Program-made: the position numbers and the translations under genes | The notes under the pieces: model-generated | Told to the model about the DNA's origin: nothing | What the model saw: the letters and a program-made list of their open reading frames with translations, nothing else | The model's database searches: none | Assembly: GCA_032718865.1 (NCBI GenBank) | Contig: JALUTQ010000007.1 | Span: 1,488,001 to 1,552,000, forward strand | Length of the DNA: 64,000 nucleotides | Direction of reading: 5' to 3' | DNA from: Tilletia caries | Lineage: Eukaryota > Basidiomycota > Exobasidiomycetes > Tilletiales > Tilletiaceae | Shown here: positions 12,101-23,196 of the stretch, one piece after another | Numbering within the stretch: position 1 is the first letter of the stretch | Layout of the letters: every line of letters begins with the position of its first letter

Positions 12101-15100
12101 ATCCCTTGTTCGCATCGACAACCGTGAAGAAACGAGCACCTCCCAGCTCGTCATAGATCGCGTCGATGGTGGGCATGGCGTAATAATCGTCGACCGTGAC
12201 CTTGTTTAGCGGGCGATAGTCGTTGCAGAAACGAATCTTGTCCCGCTGCTGAACCAGGACAACTCCTGACGCATAAGGGCCTTGGGAAGGTTCCGAGATA
12301 CCTAACGCGTCGTGCTCTCGGATCGTCTCGTCGATGACGTCCTTCTGGGCCGGAGAGGTGCGGCGGGGAGGCTCGGCGTGCGTCCAGCTCTCCTGTCCCT
12401 CGCGCAGGCGGAGAGAGACCTCGCCGTACTCGTACAGACCCAGCGGACGTCTCGGCGTCGGCCAAACGGCGTGAGCTTCCAGCACCTTCGCTAGGCGAGC
12501 ACGTTGGTCTCCGCTGAGCTTGGACGAGCATGAGACCGTCTGAAGCCGATCTTTGGGAGCAGGCATGTCGAGCTCAGGGAGGACGTCGCCGCCGTCTGGC
12601 TCGGCATGGGTGAAAACAACGCGCCGGATCGTCTGCTCACTGGTCTCTTTCTTCCACTCGTGGAGGGAGCGGCTAAGTTGAGGGACAGTGGCTCCTCGAG
12701 TGCGGAGAATGGCGTCGCCGAGCTCCTCGACCGACCCGAGGGTGCCGCGTAACGGAGTGGTCTCCCCTAGCACGTCGCCTTCTTGAAACTCGACGTCAAC
12801 GTCGGAGGTGTTGAAGACCTCGATTCCTTTTGTGCTTGGTCCGATGACGCAAGAGGGGACCTTGACGAAGCCAGTGGGCGCTTCGGGTGTGAACCACCAT
12901 GGCTGCACGACTCTGTCGATGGTCACAGGGTCGATCTGGACGAGCCGGGCAGTGTGGGCAGAGATGGTGGTTCGCCGGGCGCATACAAGATGATTCGGAC
13001 AACCGACAACTGTTTGCTTGGAAGTTGCCTGGAGGAGAGGGACCTCGGCGTCGGGCCGATGCTCGAAAACCAGCCGTTCTCGCTTCGACAGCGCATCAAT
13101 ACCGTCCGCTTTCATGTTGTCGACGCCCAGAATCCAACCACCAGTGCACTCGTCGACCACATGAAATTCGAATTGATGCTTGACGACGGGGGTACCGTTG
13201 GACGTAGGGAAACAGATCGGCAACACCACCACGCCGCTGGGGCGTTGGCTCTCGTCTCCTCGATAGCCCTTGATCCGGAGAGGCTCAGGAGGGAGGATTT
13301 CTGCATCGGGAGAGATGGTGCGAAGGGCTCGAGAAGTGATCATGCTCAAAGGGGAGCCGCCGTCAACGTGAAGCTCGAGTCGCTCATTGTCGTCTCCGAC
13401 GTGGACTGCCACCTTGTGAGCCACAACATCCCGATGTCGGCGACCTGGGAGCTCGACGAGCTGCTCTGCTTTCGTCGCTCGTACGTGCACAAAGGGGTCG
13501 TGTGAGGAATCGATTAGCGACACAGACACCCTTCGTGCACGGCGCACGCGTGACACGTCGTCGTCGTCGTCCGTGAGTCCTCGGAGATCGGAGGTGTGGT
13601 CGCTGACCCGGGTGTCCATCATCAGGGTCCCGACGCTGCGGACGAGGTGGGATACGACCTCGTCGTCTTGCTCGGTTTCGAGACTCGCGAGTAGCTGGCG
13701 GACGGTGTTGACGGCACTGTGGAGGCGTGGACAGTCGCGCTTCGCATGGTCGGCGGTGTGGCAGTTGAAACACCGTCCGAGCTTGATGTCCAGACGGTAT
13801 ACTGCCTCTTCCTCGGTCGTGCGGGCTGGGCGTCGGAATTGAGAAGCCGGCTGTCCGGGGCGCGAGACTTGCGAAGGGAACGCAATGGGTACCGGAGTGG
13901 CCGGGGCTGTTGCCACGGGCGTAAGCCGGTGTGGACCGGAGCTTCGAGGCGACGGAGCGAGAGGAACGAGAGCGCGGCCGAGCGTCTTCAACGCCACTCT
14001 GGTACGATGTTCCTTGGCGAGCATTGCTGAGCGATACTGAGGCCAATCTTCCGCGTTGTCCCTGACGCCGTCGAGCCAAAGGCTCCATGTCTCGGGCAGG
14101 CCTTCGTGTACGTCCGTAATGACGTCCGCAACAGTGTCTTTTGTCATAATGGAATCAGACGCGAAGGAGAAACCCGGCCGGCCGCGATTGCTGAGGCGGG
14201 AGACGAACAGCTCAGAGAAGAGGCGGTACTTGTCGTCCAGGTACTGCTCCAGTTTCTCTTCGTCCGGCTTGAATTGGCGACCGAAGGCTTCCGAGCGGAC
14301 AAGAGATTCGTTCCTGTTGAAGTAGGCGAACAGGCGGTGGCGGAATTCCTCCAGGGTGGCTGGTTGCGGCTTGAGCTCGTTGAAGAACTCCTTCGCGCGA
14401 CCCGATTCGAAACAGCCAGGGAGACCCATGAAGATCTCGGTGTCCGTAATCTTGGAGTAGCTCTTGTACTGCATGAGCCCTTGCCACCAGCTGTATGCCG
14501 TCTGTCCTTCCTCGGGCCGGAAGATACCCATCTCCTTCGACTTGGCGGCCCGGGGGTGTGGAGACCGGTCGTCCCATCGCGACGTCGCCGTTGTCTGCGG
14601 CGTTTGCGGGACAAGATGAGGAGGGAGTGGCCGGTGCGGGAGAGAGGTCCCCAGAGGCGTGTCCTCGTCGCCGAACGCGAGGTTGCTTGCCGTCGAGAAT
14701 CGAGGTCGGCGGCGACCAAAGGGTGTTTCCTCCACGAGTGGCTCTGTGGAGGTCTGCGCGTTGTGCGTTTGAGCTACGCGCAACGCCTCGAGCAGCTGAT
14801 CGGTCCTTGCTTGCAGCTGAGCGTTCTGGGCCTGGAATGTCTCCATCTGCTCACGCTGTCGGCGCTCGGATTCCTCGACCAGCTGCTGGTGTCGCCGTTC
14901 AGAGTCGGTGAGTAGTCGGCGCACTTCTTGATGAGTTCGCTGGCCGGAGAGAAGAAGCAGCCGCTGGACCTCGTCCGTCGTGAGGCTGTCGTCTTCGGCC
15001 GCGTTGTCGTCTGCGGTGCGCGTTTCCTCCTCCTCTGCTGAAACGGCGGCATCCCCGAGCGCAGTCGCGCTGGGTAAGGCTGGCATGCGGAGTAGCTCAT

Positions 15101-15491
15101 TTTACACTTTTGCGGAGTACTCCGCAATTTTTCATGTTTTACTCCGCATTTTTACTCCGCACAGCACTCCGCAAAAAGTACGGAGTGACTGCGGAGGGGC
15201 CAAAAACTCCGCGGAGTACTCCGCATAACTTGGGGAATTTCACCAAAATCTGCGGAGTACTCCGCTTCAAATTCCCCAAAAATTGTGCGGAGGACGGAGG
15301 AAGCTCGCCGGAATGTTCCTCCACCAGTGCGGAGTAGGGAGTAAAGTTGTTCGGACCGCCAAAAATGCGGAGTACTCCGCTTACCCCGCACTTTTGGAAT
15401 TTCATTTTTTCCCGTTTTGACTTTTGTGGCCTCCACAGCGCGCATCACTTTCTCACGGGCAAACAATACTCTCACGTGATATGCCCCTTCT

Positions 15492-15748
15492 TATACTGGC
15501 AAGGGCCAATAGGTAGCAAAGCTGTGCAAGTAATAAGAGTGAAGTATGTCTGAATGGCTAAGGAGAGAGAGAACTATTACACAGATGAGCTCGAGAAGGG
15601 TGAGGATGAGAGCGAGGGAAAAGTGTGTCGTGGGAAAGTGGAGGCAGGGTGTTGCTATGCAGCATGCGTAAGAGTAAAGGGAAAGAGAGATAAGGAAAAG
15701 AGAGATAAGATACTGGCCACGTGGTTGTGGCCACGTGTTGCCAGCACA
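15492..15748 (-). repeat. 3' LTR of nested element (257 bp)
   Basis: Identical by eye to 17404-17660. It contains two CACGTG-like sites (GGCCACGTGG and GGCCACGTGT) near its outer end. Confidence 0.9.
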
Positions 15749-16979
15749 TCCCCGCACCAAAAAAGACGACTGTCCCAGTCGTGATGGGGAAGGAACTGCA
15801 GCGGATGTGAGCGAAGGGGAACACGGGAGGAAGAGCGCAACGGTAGCAGTAGCAATGGAGGGATGGAGAATGTGCGGCTGGTGGAGAGATTGGAGAGAGT
15901 GCGATGAATCACGAAGTTGTCTGAATGAATGAGACCGTTGTTTGAACTAGGGCGTCGGAGAAGGAAACTCGATCGGACTGCCGGAATCTGACCACGGGAG
16001 AACCTTGCGCATGCTGGCGTCGTCCTTGTATGTGAGAAGACCTTGGATGGGGAGAGTTGTTCAGGATGGAAGAGGGTCGTGCGGACGGCGGACGTTGCGT
16101 AAGGGGTGCTGCACCGGAGTACCGAAGGCAGTCCCGAGGTCGACACCTGACCCGATGCAAGCGGCAAGGTTGGCTGAAGACCTGGTCGAAAGATGCGGTG
16201 GTACGGTGAGGGATCGCGAGACAAGAGGCGACGAGCACGACTGCACGAGGCAGAGCGGACGATAACAATCGGCGAATACTGCGTTGGCTGTGTGCTCGCG
16301 GCCTTCGCAGTGATGAAGTCCGAGGTGTTGGACGGTGTACATGCCACATGGTGGCTGGTGCGGACGGATTGTCTTGCTCTGACGCGCTAACCAGTGGCGA
16401 ATCGAGCGGGAAAGGGGATGCCGCAATGCGATGCGATAGGCGAGCAGGATCCTTCTGCTGAAACCTTCGGCAAAGTGGCGGGTGGAAGCAGATCGTGTTG
16501 CTGTTGCGCGCAGCGCCTCCGAATGATGGGATCAAGTCCCGAGGTACCGGCGTGGTGTCGCCGTCTTGATTGCATTGCTGTGAATGCGGCTGCGGCGGCC
16601 GCGGTATCGTGGCATATTGCTGGACTACAGACTTCCCTGAACCGGAAGGTCCATCGGCACGGAATGCGGCTGCTGTCCGACACCGATCTGCGGAATACGT
16701 CTCCGGATCTCCGTTTGCATCATGTGGCCGTTTTTGCGGCACTGCGAGGCCGGAGGCGTCGATGCCGCCGTCCGGAGCTCGCTCTGCGCAAAACGAAGGA
16801 CTGAACGGCGATGACTGCGCGAGGATCCACCAAAGCAAGCACCGAGCGGAGGGAGACTCTCAACCTCGACGCTACGAGAGGAAGGACACGACGTTTGACC
16901 GGGAGAGAAGCCGTCGATGAGCGTGCGGCCAAGGAAAGTCCGATCTTCGACGACCAAGTGGTTGGTTCTTGACTCTTGA

Positions 16980-17335
16980 GACTAATGGTGGGTACTGATG
17001 ACCGATGGGTGGGTCAGCGGCAAGAGCGATTTGATCCCGGGATTGGTTGGTGAGACCGAGTCACGATTGGTGGGTCCTGCAGACCAAGTGGGTACTGGAG
17101 ACCGTGGGTGGGTTCAATGACCGAATGGGTGGGTCCTACGACCGAATGTGGGTCCCGGGGACCGATGATGGGTCGTGAAGACCGAGGGTGGGTCCTGAGG
17201 ACCGATTGTGGGTCGTGAAGACCGATTGTGGGTCGTGAAGACCGAGGGTGGGTCCTGAGGACCGATTGTGGGTCTTGAAGACCGATGGTGGGTCCTATAG
17301 ACCGATAGGTGGGTTCTACGACCGGGTGGTATGCG
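16980..17335. repeat. tandem repeat, about 20-bp unit (GACCGATTGTGGGTCGTGAA)
   Basis: About 15 imperfect copies of a 20-bp unit with GACCGA and GTGGGTC lie just inside the 5' LTR of the nested element. Several adjacent units in 17160-17300 are nearly identical. Confidence 0.85.
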
Positions 17336-17403
17336 CAAAGGCAAGGGGTGGGAACTGCGGAGTCCGTCCGTCGGTGGTCAGCAGAGATTCCCTCTCATCA
17401 CCA

Positions 17404-17660
17404 TATACTGGCAAGGGCCAATAGGTAGCAAAGCTGTGCAAGTAATAAGAGTGAAGTATGTCTGAATGGCTAAGGAGAGAGAGAACTATTACACAGATGA
17501 GCTCGAGAAGGGTGAGGATGAGAGCGAGGGAAAAGTGTGTCGTGGGAAAGTGGAGGCAGGGTGTTGCTATGCAGCATGCGTAAGAGTAAAGGGAAAGAGA
17601 GATAAGGAAAAGAGAGATAAGATACTGGCCACGTGGTTGTGGCCACGTGTTGCCAGCACA
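17404..17660 (-). repeat. 5' LTR of nested element (257 bp)
   Basis: Identical by eye to 15492-15748 and followed on the minus strand by the primer-binding site TGGTGATGAGAGG. Confidence 0.9.
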
Positions 17661-17699
17661 CTTCTCTCGCGCTGGGCGCAACGTGACCTCCCTCAGGCA

Positions 17700-17915
17700 C
17701 AGCATGAGGGCACGCAAACTCGCCAAGGTCGTTGCTGTTGGCCAATGGTTCCTAGACGACTGGGTTCCCACAACACTGCTGACGGACATTCTGGAGCGCG
17801 AGCAAGAAGTCAAGGAGGCGGCCAAGGTGAAAAAAAGAAGCGCAAGCGCAAGCTTGAAGCGGACCGGGCGCGCAAGAAGCGGAAGGTGACGCCACAGGAG
17901 GACGGGGAGCAGTGA
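17700..17915 (+). CDS. short basic ORF carried by hAT-like element B
   Basis: The frame opening at 17647 encodes a segment ending WFLDDWVPTTLLTDILEREQ then EVKEAAKV, homologous to the short ORF of element A. The basic tail KKKRKRKLEADRARKKRKV and the stop at 17915 are in a different frame, the shift falling at the A run near 17828. The offset between the two halves is the same as in element A. Either both copies descend from one frameshifted ancestor or the two frames are joined at the RNA or translation level. No family recognised. Confidence 0.4.
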   Translation, partial: QHEGTQTRQGRCCWPMVPRRLGSHNTADGHSGARARSQGGGQGEKKKRKRKLEADRARKKRKVTPQEDGEQ

Positions 17916-18741
17916 CTAGAGCTTCTTCTTCCATATGTTCATAGTTTCTGAATTCCACTCCGCAAAACTCCGCACTTGCGGAGTAAAAAAAATTCACTCC
18001 GCAAATAAATTCTTCGTTGCGGAGTACTCCGCAGCAAAATGAGACTTTTTTTGCGGAGTGCGGAGTGGCCTTGCCAAAATTTTACTCCGCCACTGCGGAG
18101 TAGGGAGGAACTTTCTGAAAATCTTCCTCCGCAGTGGCGGAGTAGGGAGTAACCGCGGAGGAGCCAGCAAAAATCTGCGGAGTGACGGAGTACTCCGCAC
18201 TTTACCTCATTTCGCTGAAAGCAACTGCGGAGTACTCCGCACTTTGCCAAAAAGTGAGTTACTCCGCCAGTGCGGAGTAAAACTCCGTACATTTACTCCG
18301 CATGCCAGCCTTAGCGCTGGGGTTGCCGATGGCGGCGCCGACGGCATATTCGTCCGGGGTGGATCGCTTCTGTCCCCGGTCGCGGCCGTCGTTACGGGGC
18401 GTACTTTGTTGGCTGCTCGTAGGAAGCGAGGCGCTCGCGCTGCGCGTAAGCAGGCCACCTGTTCCAGCTCCCGTGGGCCGCCGAGGGATGTTACTGGCCG
18501 TCTCCTTGGGGTTGTTTGACATCTTCTGGCTGGGAAGAGCAAAGGAGCAAAGACAGGGTGGGATTAGCACTTGTCCGGGGGGGTTCAACACCGAGGATGA
18601 ACTTGTCTGCTTCTGGAGGGTGTTCGGGATACGTCCAAGCAGCCTCCAGAAGTGGAGCGAGCCTATCTGACTCACGGGTACAGGCAAGGGCGCAAGGCAC
18701 GAAACAGTCGCTGACTTGCGCGAGAGGGCGGAGCTACCAGA

Positions 18742-18849
18742 TGTAACAGTTCTTGGGTTCAATGATCGTGGTATTGCAATAGCATGGGAGAGAGACATCA
18801 AGGAGTGTGTGTGCGTGAAGAAAAGGGTCACGTGGAAGAGCTTGCTACA
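18742..18849 (-). repeat. gypsy 5' LTR (108 bp)
   Basis: Partner of the LTR at 9005-9112. In element orientation it precedes the primer-binding site and the gag start at 18522. Confidence 0.92.
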
Positions 18850-20150
18850 ATTAGTTAGCTCTGTCCTCTCGTGAGGAGACCAAGTTCTTGGAACAAGTAC
18901 ATAGTAGAAAAGTAAGGCTATGGCCAGCGTCCGCCGAGCGCTGGCTGAGCTGCGTTCTATCATCTGTATATGGTCGGTACTACTTGTGCTCTGATGTCGA
19001 TCTCCTGGCCCTTCTGTTCTCTCCAACAACGTTCCGAGTCTGAGATCTGAGCTCTCCCTGGCCCCTGCTCCGTACTTGGCGCTGAATTTTGCCAGGGGCA
19101 AGACCGCCCACCGGTACCTGCGCCCGCCGCCCAGCCACGTTGCAGCAAAGTAAAGCTCACGGAACGAAAATTCGAATGCGGCGATGGATGGCAATGAATG
19201 ACGTGGCGTGACCGACTCACTCGATGGCAACGGGCAGTAGTAGTGAGCGATGGGAACTCGCTGGGCCTGGGGGCTGGGCGCTGGGGGCTGATGCGCTGAT
19301 GCGCTGGGGCCTGGGGGGCTCTCAGGTGTAAAACTGTAAACTCGTCAGATGAGGCGTGAGTAGTGCGAGCGGTGAGCGGTGAGATGTGAGATGTGATATG
19401 TGAGTCCGATACATGTTCCAGCTGGCTGGGTTTGCAGGGATTGTGCCTGATCCAGATGGACGGAACAGGGAGTTGGCGGGTGTGTGTGTGAAACCAGCCA
19501 CCAGCCACCACTCACCAGGGTGAGCGCGGAGTCCAACGCAAGAAGCTCGGCGTCAGAGCATCAGCGCATCAGTATAGCAAAATAACGAACTGGCAGGACG
19601 CAGCAGAGACAGTCCGCAGTCGGCACTCGGGTCTGCCCGAAAGGAGGCGGCCTCCATTACACTCATCGCTCATCTCCCGCAGGCTGGATGCTGCACCCCG
19701 CAGGCCATCGCAGTCCACAGCCCACGATGCATGATGTGATCCAGCTTCCCAGCCGTGATGCGTGATGCGTGATGCGTGATGCGGTCTGCTGGAACACTCA
19801 TCTCCTCCCTTGCCCAGATTTCAGTGTTCGGCAACTTTTCTTGGAAGGGACACACTGCCGAGCCTCAGGTGTACGTGCCCCCGACGCTCTGTTCCTGAGT
19901 CATGGGTAAATAGGAATTATTGAGTGAGCTTTGAAAACTTCCTCTGACGGTATATAAAGCTGATCTCCTTGCCACCTCCCTTCCCATTATTTTTGCCCCC
20001 CATCATCGTCTTCCTTGTCAGCTCTCGCCTTCTTCTTCAACGTCCTTTGGTTCTCGCACTCGACTCACAGCACGCACCATCAAGGCCATTTCTTCTCTTC
20101 ATCTCAACGAACCCATCCTCCCGCAGAACACCTTTAAACCCAACCACAAC
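18850..20150. other. intergenic, low-complexity repeats
   Basis: No supported gene. Short direct repeats occur around 19260-19320 (CTGGGSCTGGGG, GATGCGCT), 19370-19410 (GTGAGATGTGA) and 19757-19783 (GTGATGCGT repeats). The 3' part is the promoter of the small secreted gene. Confidence 0.5.
19951..19958 (+). promoter_or_regulatory. TATA box (TATATAAA)
   Basis: A clear TATA box 193 bp before the ATG of the 53-aa secreted peptide gene, followed by a C/T-rich leader, as in strongly expressed fungal genes. Confidence 0.6.
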
Positions 20151-20398
20151 ATGAAGTTCACAGTCACCGCCATCTTCGCCATCATGGCTATCTCCACCGT
20201 CTCGGCCGCACCGCTCTTCGTGAGTTGTCTCATCCTTTACCTTGCTCCTCGGGCTCTCGATTGGTTATCCCCTTACTGAACTGGATCCTTCATCTTCTTG
20301 AACAGGGCCGCCCCAAGCCGGCGTCTTCCACGACAGCGGCCGAAGCAACTACGACAGCGGCCCCTGCCAATGACTGGTCGATGGGAAAGGGATGGTAA
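20151..20398 (+). CDS. small secreted peptide, 53 aa, 2 exons
   Basis: Exons 20151-20219 and 20306-20398 join in phase 0. The product starts with a signal peptide (MKFTVTAIFAIMAISTVSAA), leaving a mature peptide of about 32 aa that is Thr/Ala-rich and ends DWSMGKGW. It has no cysteines, no CAAX box and no dibasic site, so neither an effector of the Cys-rich type nor a farnesylated pheromone is indicated. A TATA box lies upstream. The function is unknown; it is too short for a general ORF screen and is supported by the signal peptide, consensus intron and TATA box. Confidence 0.65.
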
Positions 20399-21309
20399 AC
20401 TTTGGCGCACCTCCGTCTTCCCTATCTCCGAGGTCGATCGTTCCGGTTGTTCAGCCAGTCCACTACCAACACCATCATCATGAACGGGACACGAATGCGA
20501 AAGGCTCCTGCGCCATCGAGGGCCTAACATCCAATTCAATCCGCCCACAACCCAGCCGTTACGCCATTTTCACGAACCGGAATAAGGAAGCATGGCCATA
20601 CTCGTGCCTCGACGTTTCCAAAGCCCACATCCAACCCACAACCGATCTTCGTTTTTTTCTTCTTCTCTCAAGAGTCACCCCTAACCTCCCACCCTCCCCG
20701 TCAAGGTCGCACTCATCACCGAGAAGCAAGTCACGGCCCGCAAGATTCGACTCCGACAAGGGCATTAACTGTATTCATCATCCTTATCCTCCTTCTCGAG
20801 GTTTCTTCTTCACCCACCCTCCCCCCTCTTCTTCTCTTTCTGGTCACTTGGGTTTCTTTTCACATTGGCCCTTCCTTGTTCATATGTACTCCCCCCGTGG
20901 AAAAGCAGAATGGAGACAGCCTGGTGCTCTGTCCTCCTTCATGCTCTATATCTCTTGTAACCCGGTTTGTGGTCACCTTTATCGTATGGGTTGTGTCCTG
21001 TCCTCGCACAGAATCCAAAAAATGTATATTTGATAATGGTACATTACTCGTCCCAAGCAGGTCGTGGTTTGAGACAAGACGCCAAGATGTGGTGCTTCCG
21101 CGGCGCTGAGCAGTAGTGAGATACATACTGAGAGAAGACCTGCAGAGAGCTCAGGCTGCGGTTTTGTTTGCCGTTCACCCTCGCATAGTCGCATCACTGC
21201 CTCTTCGATCCAAGCTGAGCATGTTTGACCTTTGCATGTCTCTCGATCCGCGACGGGTGATGCCGTTATGGACGATGAGCGATGAGCAGTCTGGAGCATT
21301 CAACGGCGT
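20399..21309. other. intergenic region, no supported gene
   Basis: It begins with the 3' untranslated region of the small secreted gene. ORFs at 20392-21033 and similar show no family features, and the C/T-rich tracts look non-coding. Confidence 0.5.
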
Positions 21310-23196
21310 TCAACAATCAGACCTTGATCCTCCGAGATTTGCGACGTTTACAGCATCGAGGTCGCCGATAAGCAATTGTCCGTCAACATCTGGGTGCGTG
21401 ACAGATAGATCTTGAAGTGGAATCCCATACATGCCGCGGAGCTCAGCGCTTCGAACGAAGCCAGAACGAGGATGCCGATACGCAGACGACGCTGACCATC
21501 GAGCTCCCGACGAAAGAACGAGATCCCGCAAGCCGTGTCCACCCCACAGCGCGTGGTCGCTCGCGCGGTCGGGACGGTAAAGCGCTGAGGCGATGAGTGG
21601 GCCGATCGTGACGCCGATACCCCGGGCCAGGACGAGATTGAGCGCAATGAGCGAGAAATCGGCAGGTGAGTTTGTAGTGGCGCACAGCGCTCTCGACGCA
21701 GGCGTCACAGCCGTCGAAAAGCCAGCACCGGTGACCCCGAAGAGGAGCACAAAGGCCATGACGACCCCGAGCGAGTTGGCGAAGCCGAGGAGCAGGTAGG
21801 CGAAGACGGCGCATCCACCTGCGGAGAGGATCATCAGCGTTTCGAATGGGATCATGTCGGCGAGGATGCCGGCGAACAACAGGCCGAAGAGGCCAGACGC
21901 GTTGAAGGCTGCGAGAACGCCGCTGGAGACGGATTCCGACAGGCCGATGTCTGTGCACAGAGTACTGATGAAGAGGGACACGGCGGTCCATGCTGAGGTT
22001 TGGAATATGTGACCCAGAGCCTGATTGGGAAGTGAAGAACCATCGACCACTTGTCAGCATTCGCAACGTGGGCATAAGCACGACTGAGGCAAACTGACCA
22101 CGCATAGACCAATTGGGCTGAGTAAGGCGCGTGGAGTCCCAGGCAGATACGCACGCAGGCCTCCCCTCCTGTCGCGGTCATCCTGCGTCGGGGCGCGAAT
22201 GGGGATCCGAGGCCGCAACGAAGCCAAGATGGCGACGCCCACAACGAGCTGAATCATTGCCTGTACCCGGAGTGTCCACCGAAAGCCGACAGTTTGGAGC
22301 GACTGGTTGAACGCCAATGGAAAGAGGATACCTCCGACCGACCCCCCGAGATACGCCACCCCAGTAGCCATGCCCCTCCTGGCGTCGAACCATTCAGGGA
22401 GCCACATGATGACGGGCGTGAAAGCGATCCCACCCGAAATGCCTGGAAGCATACCTTGCAGGATGAAGAGGCCCACGCCGGAGTTGGCAGGCACGACCGA
22501 GGCCGCCATCACGCTGACGAAGTTGAGGATGACGGCCGTGAGCAACGCAGGCCGAATAAAGTGCGGCTTGAGGAGGAAGAGGGAGCAGAGCAGCCAGGGC
22601 ATCACGTAGTCGAGCGCTGTTAGCGCGGCGCCGGTCGCGGAGATGGAGGAGGCGGACACGTTGTGGAAGGGCGAGGAAACGTTGTTTTGGTGGTAGGAGA
22701 GGTAGGTGCCGAAGGAAAATGGAACACCGAAGAAGGAGAATTCGGTGAGCATGGCAGCGAGTAGGAACTGGCGAGATGCAACAGAAGGAGCCAAAATCGG
22801 GCGGCGTGATCAGTAAAGGGAGGACCCAAGTGCATTCATTATTGGGGAACGCACCAAGTAAGCTCCCTTGCCTTGGTCCGTAGGTGGAAGATTCGACGCC
22901 AGTATCTCGCCCGCCGTACCGACCCCGGCCTCGGAGAGCAAGCGATTCATAGACTGCGAGCGTGACACAGGCCCCGACTCGGGCCCGGCCGCAGGGGTGA
23001 CCTGCCCACCGGACGCGGACGAGATGGGTCGCTCGTTGATGTCGAAGTGGAAGTATCCAGTCGTGCCGGTGTTGATCGCGGTAGGATCCGGCAGATAGGG
23101 AGCGCCGAGCTGTCCGGGCTCGGTCAGCGCTGTTGGACTCTGTCGGGAATGGACTGGCTCGAGCGGGATTGGGATCACTGGTAGGACTGCACTCAT
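21310..23196 (-). CDS. MFS transporter, monocarboxylate-permease type
   Basis: Three exons (23196-22855, 22767-22099, 22020-21310) join in frame to 573 aa. A hydrophilic N-terminus of about 115 aa precedes 11 recognisable membrane helices: FLLAAMLTEFSFFGVPFSFG begins helix 1, GMLPGISGGIAFTP and RGMATGVAYLGGSVGGILFP are the usual helix 4/5 region, and exon 3 starts the second half (LGHIFQTSAWTAVSLF). The layout resembles fungal MCT-like permeases of the plasma membrane. The substrate cannot be told. After LRDLVL (about 21520) the annotated frame becomes hydrophilic for 60 residues, while the next frame gives a good helix 12 (FVGSSMVSVVCVSASSFWL) and a stop. A one-base indel or sequencing error is likely there. 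Confidence 0.85.

Larger units (their letters stand above)
15492..17660 (-). mobile_element. non-autonomous LTR element nested in hAT-like element B
   Basis: Two 257-bp LTRs (15492-15748, 17404-17660) look identical by eye and are flanked by CTTCT at 15487-15491 and 17661-17665. In minus orientation the LTR starts TGTGCTGG and ends CCAGTATA. A primer-binding site TGGTGATGAGAGG follows the 5' LTR (17403-17391), and a short G-rich tract precedes the 3' LTR (15749 region). The internal 1.64 kb has no gag or pol. It holds a 309-codon minus-strand ORF (16838-15909) without family signature and a tandem repeat. The elements at 43-47 kb share this PBS and 3' internal end. Confidence 0.88.
15075..18313. 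mobile_element. non-autonomous hAT-like element B (3239 bp with nested LTR element)
   Basis: TIRs begin TAAGGCTGGCATGCGGAGTA and end CTCCGCATGCCAGCCTTA. The 8-bp duplication GCGCTGGG lies at 15067-15074 and 18314-18321. Both arms (15075-15486 and 17666-18313) carry the same dense GCGGAGT/ACTCCGC arrays as element A. With the nested LTR element and its duplication removed, element B is about 1065 bp, close to A. It lies inside gypsy gag. Confidence 0.92.
9091..18522 (-). pseudogene. gypsy gag-pol, interrupted and frameshifted
   Basis: Gag starts at ATG 18522. The frame is cut by the hAT-like insertion within the 8-bp site GCGCTGGG and resumes in the same frame at 15074. In order it then encodes a coiled-coil gag segment, a CCHC knuckle (CFNCHTADHAKRDC), a protease-like LHVDGGSPLSM (Asp-Gly-Gly rather than DSG/DTG), reverse transcriptase with YLDD, and RNase H (VDASIKGLGG, TDHNALRWLW). 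A run of 15 C at 10774-10788 breaks the frame before integrase. Integrase (10894-9968) has the HHCC finger and the residues D (TQAMDF), D (SDRDAKF) and E (GLVERL). A second one-base shift at 9997-10001 separates the C-terminal part (9993-9091), which carries a chromodomain around RVESFLGRRP...FDYLVKWRG. Three breaks make it inactive as sequenced. Confidence 0.9.
9005..18849 (-). mobile_element. Ty3/gypsy retrotransposon with chromodomain integrase
   Basis: Complete element in minus orientation. Two 108-bp LTRs (9005-9112 and 18742-18849) differ at one position by eye, and an ATTAG target duplication lies at 9000-9004 and 18850-18854. Next to the 5' LTR the sequence TGGTAGCTCCGCC (18739 downward) fits a tRNA primer-binding site; its A1-U72-type partner suggests an initiator-like tRNA (inference). 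The G-rich tract complementary to the C run 9117-9130 beside the 3' LTR is the polypurine tract. Gag and pol are interrupted by a 3.2 kb hAT-like insertion at 15075-18313. Without the insertion the element would be about 6.6 kb. Confidence 0.93.

Noticed and set aside
15909..16838. A 309-codon minus-strand ORF inside the short LTR element as a real gene.
   Set aside because: Composition (Ser, Arg, Pro, Ala-rich, no hydrophobic core) and absence of any motif suggest a chance ORF in GC-rich DNA.
20392..21033. 213-codon plus-strand ORF downstream of the small secreted peptide.
   Set aside because: It overlaps the end of the real gene in another frame and reads mostly through C/T-rich untranslated sequence.
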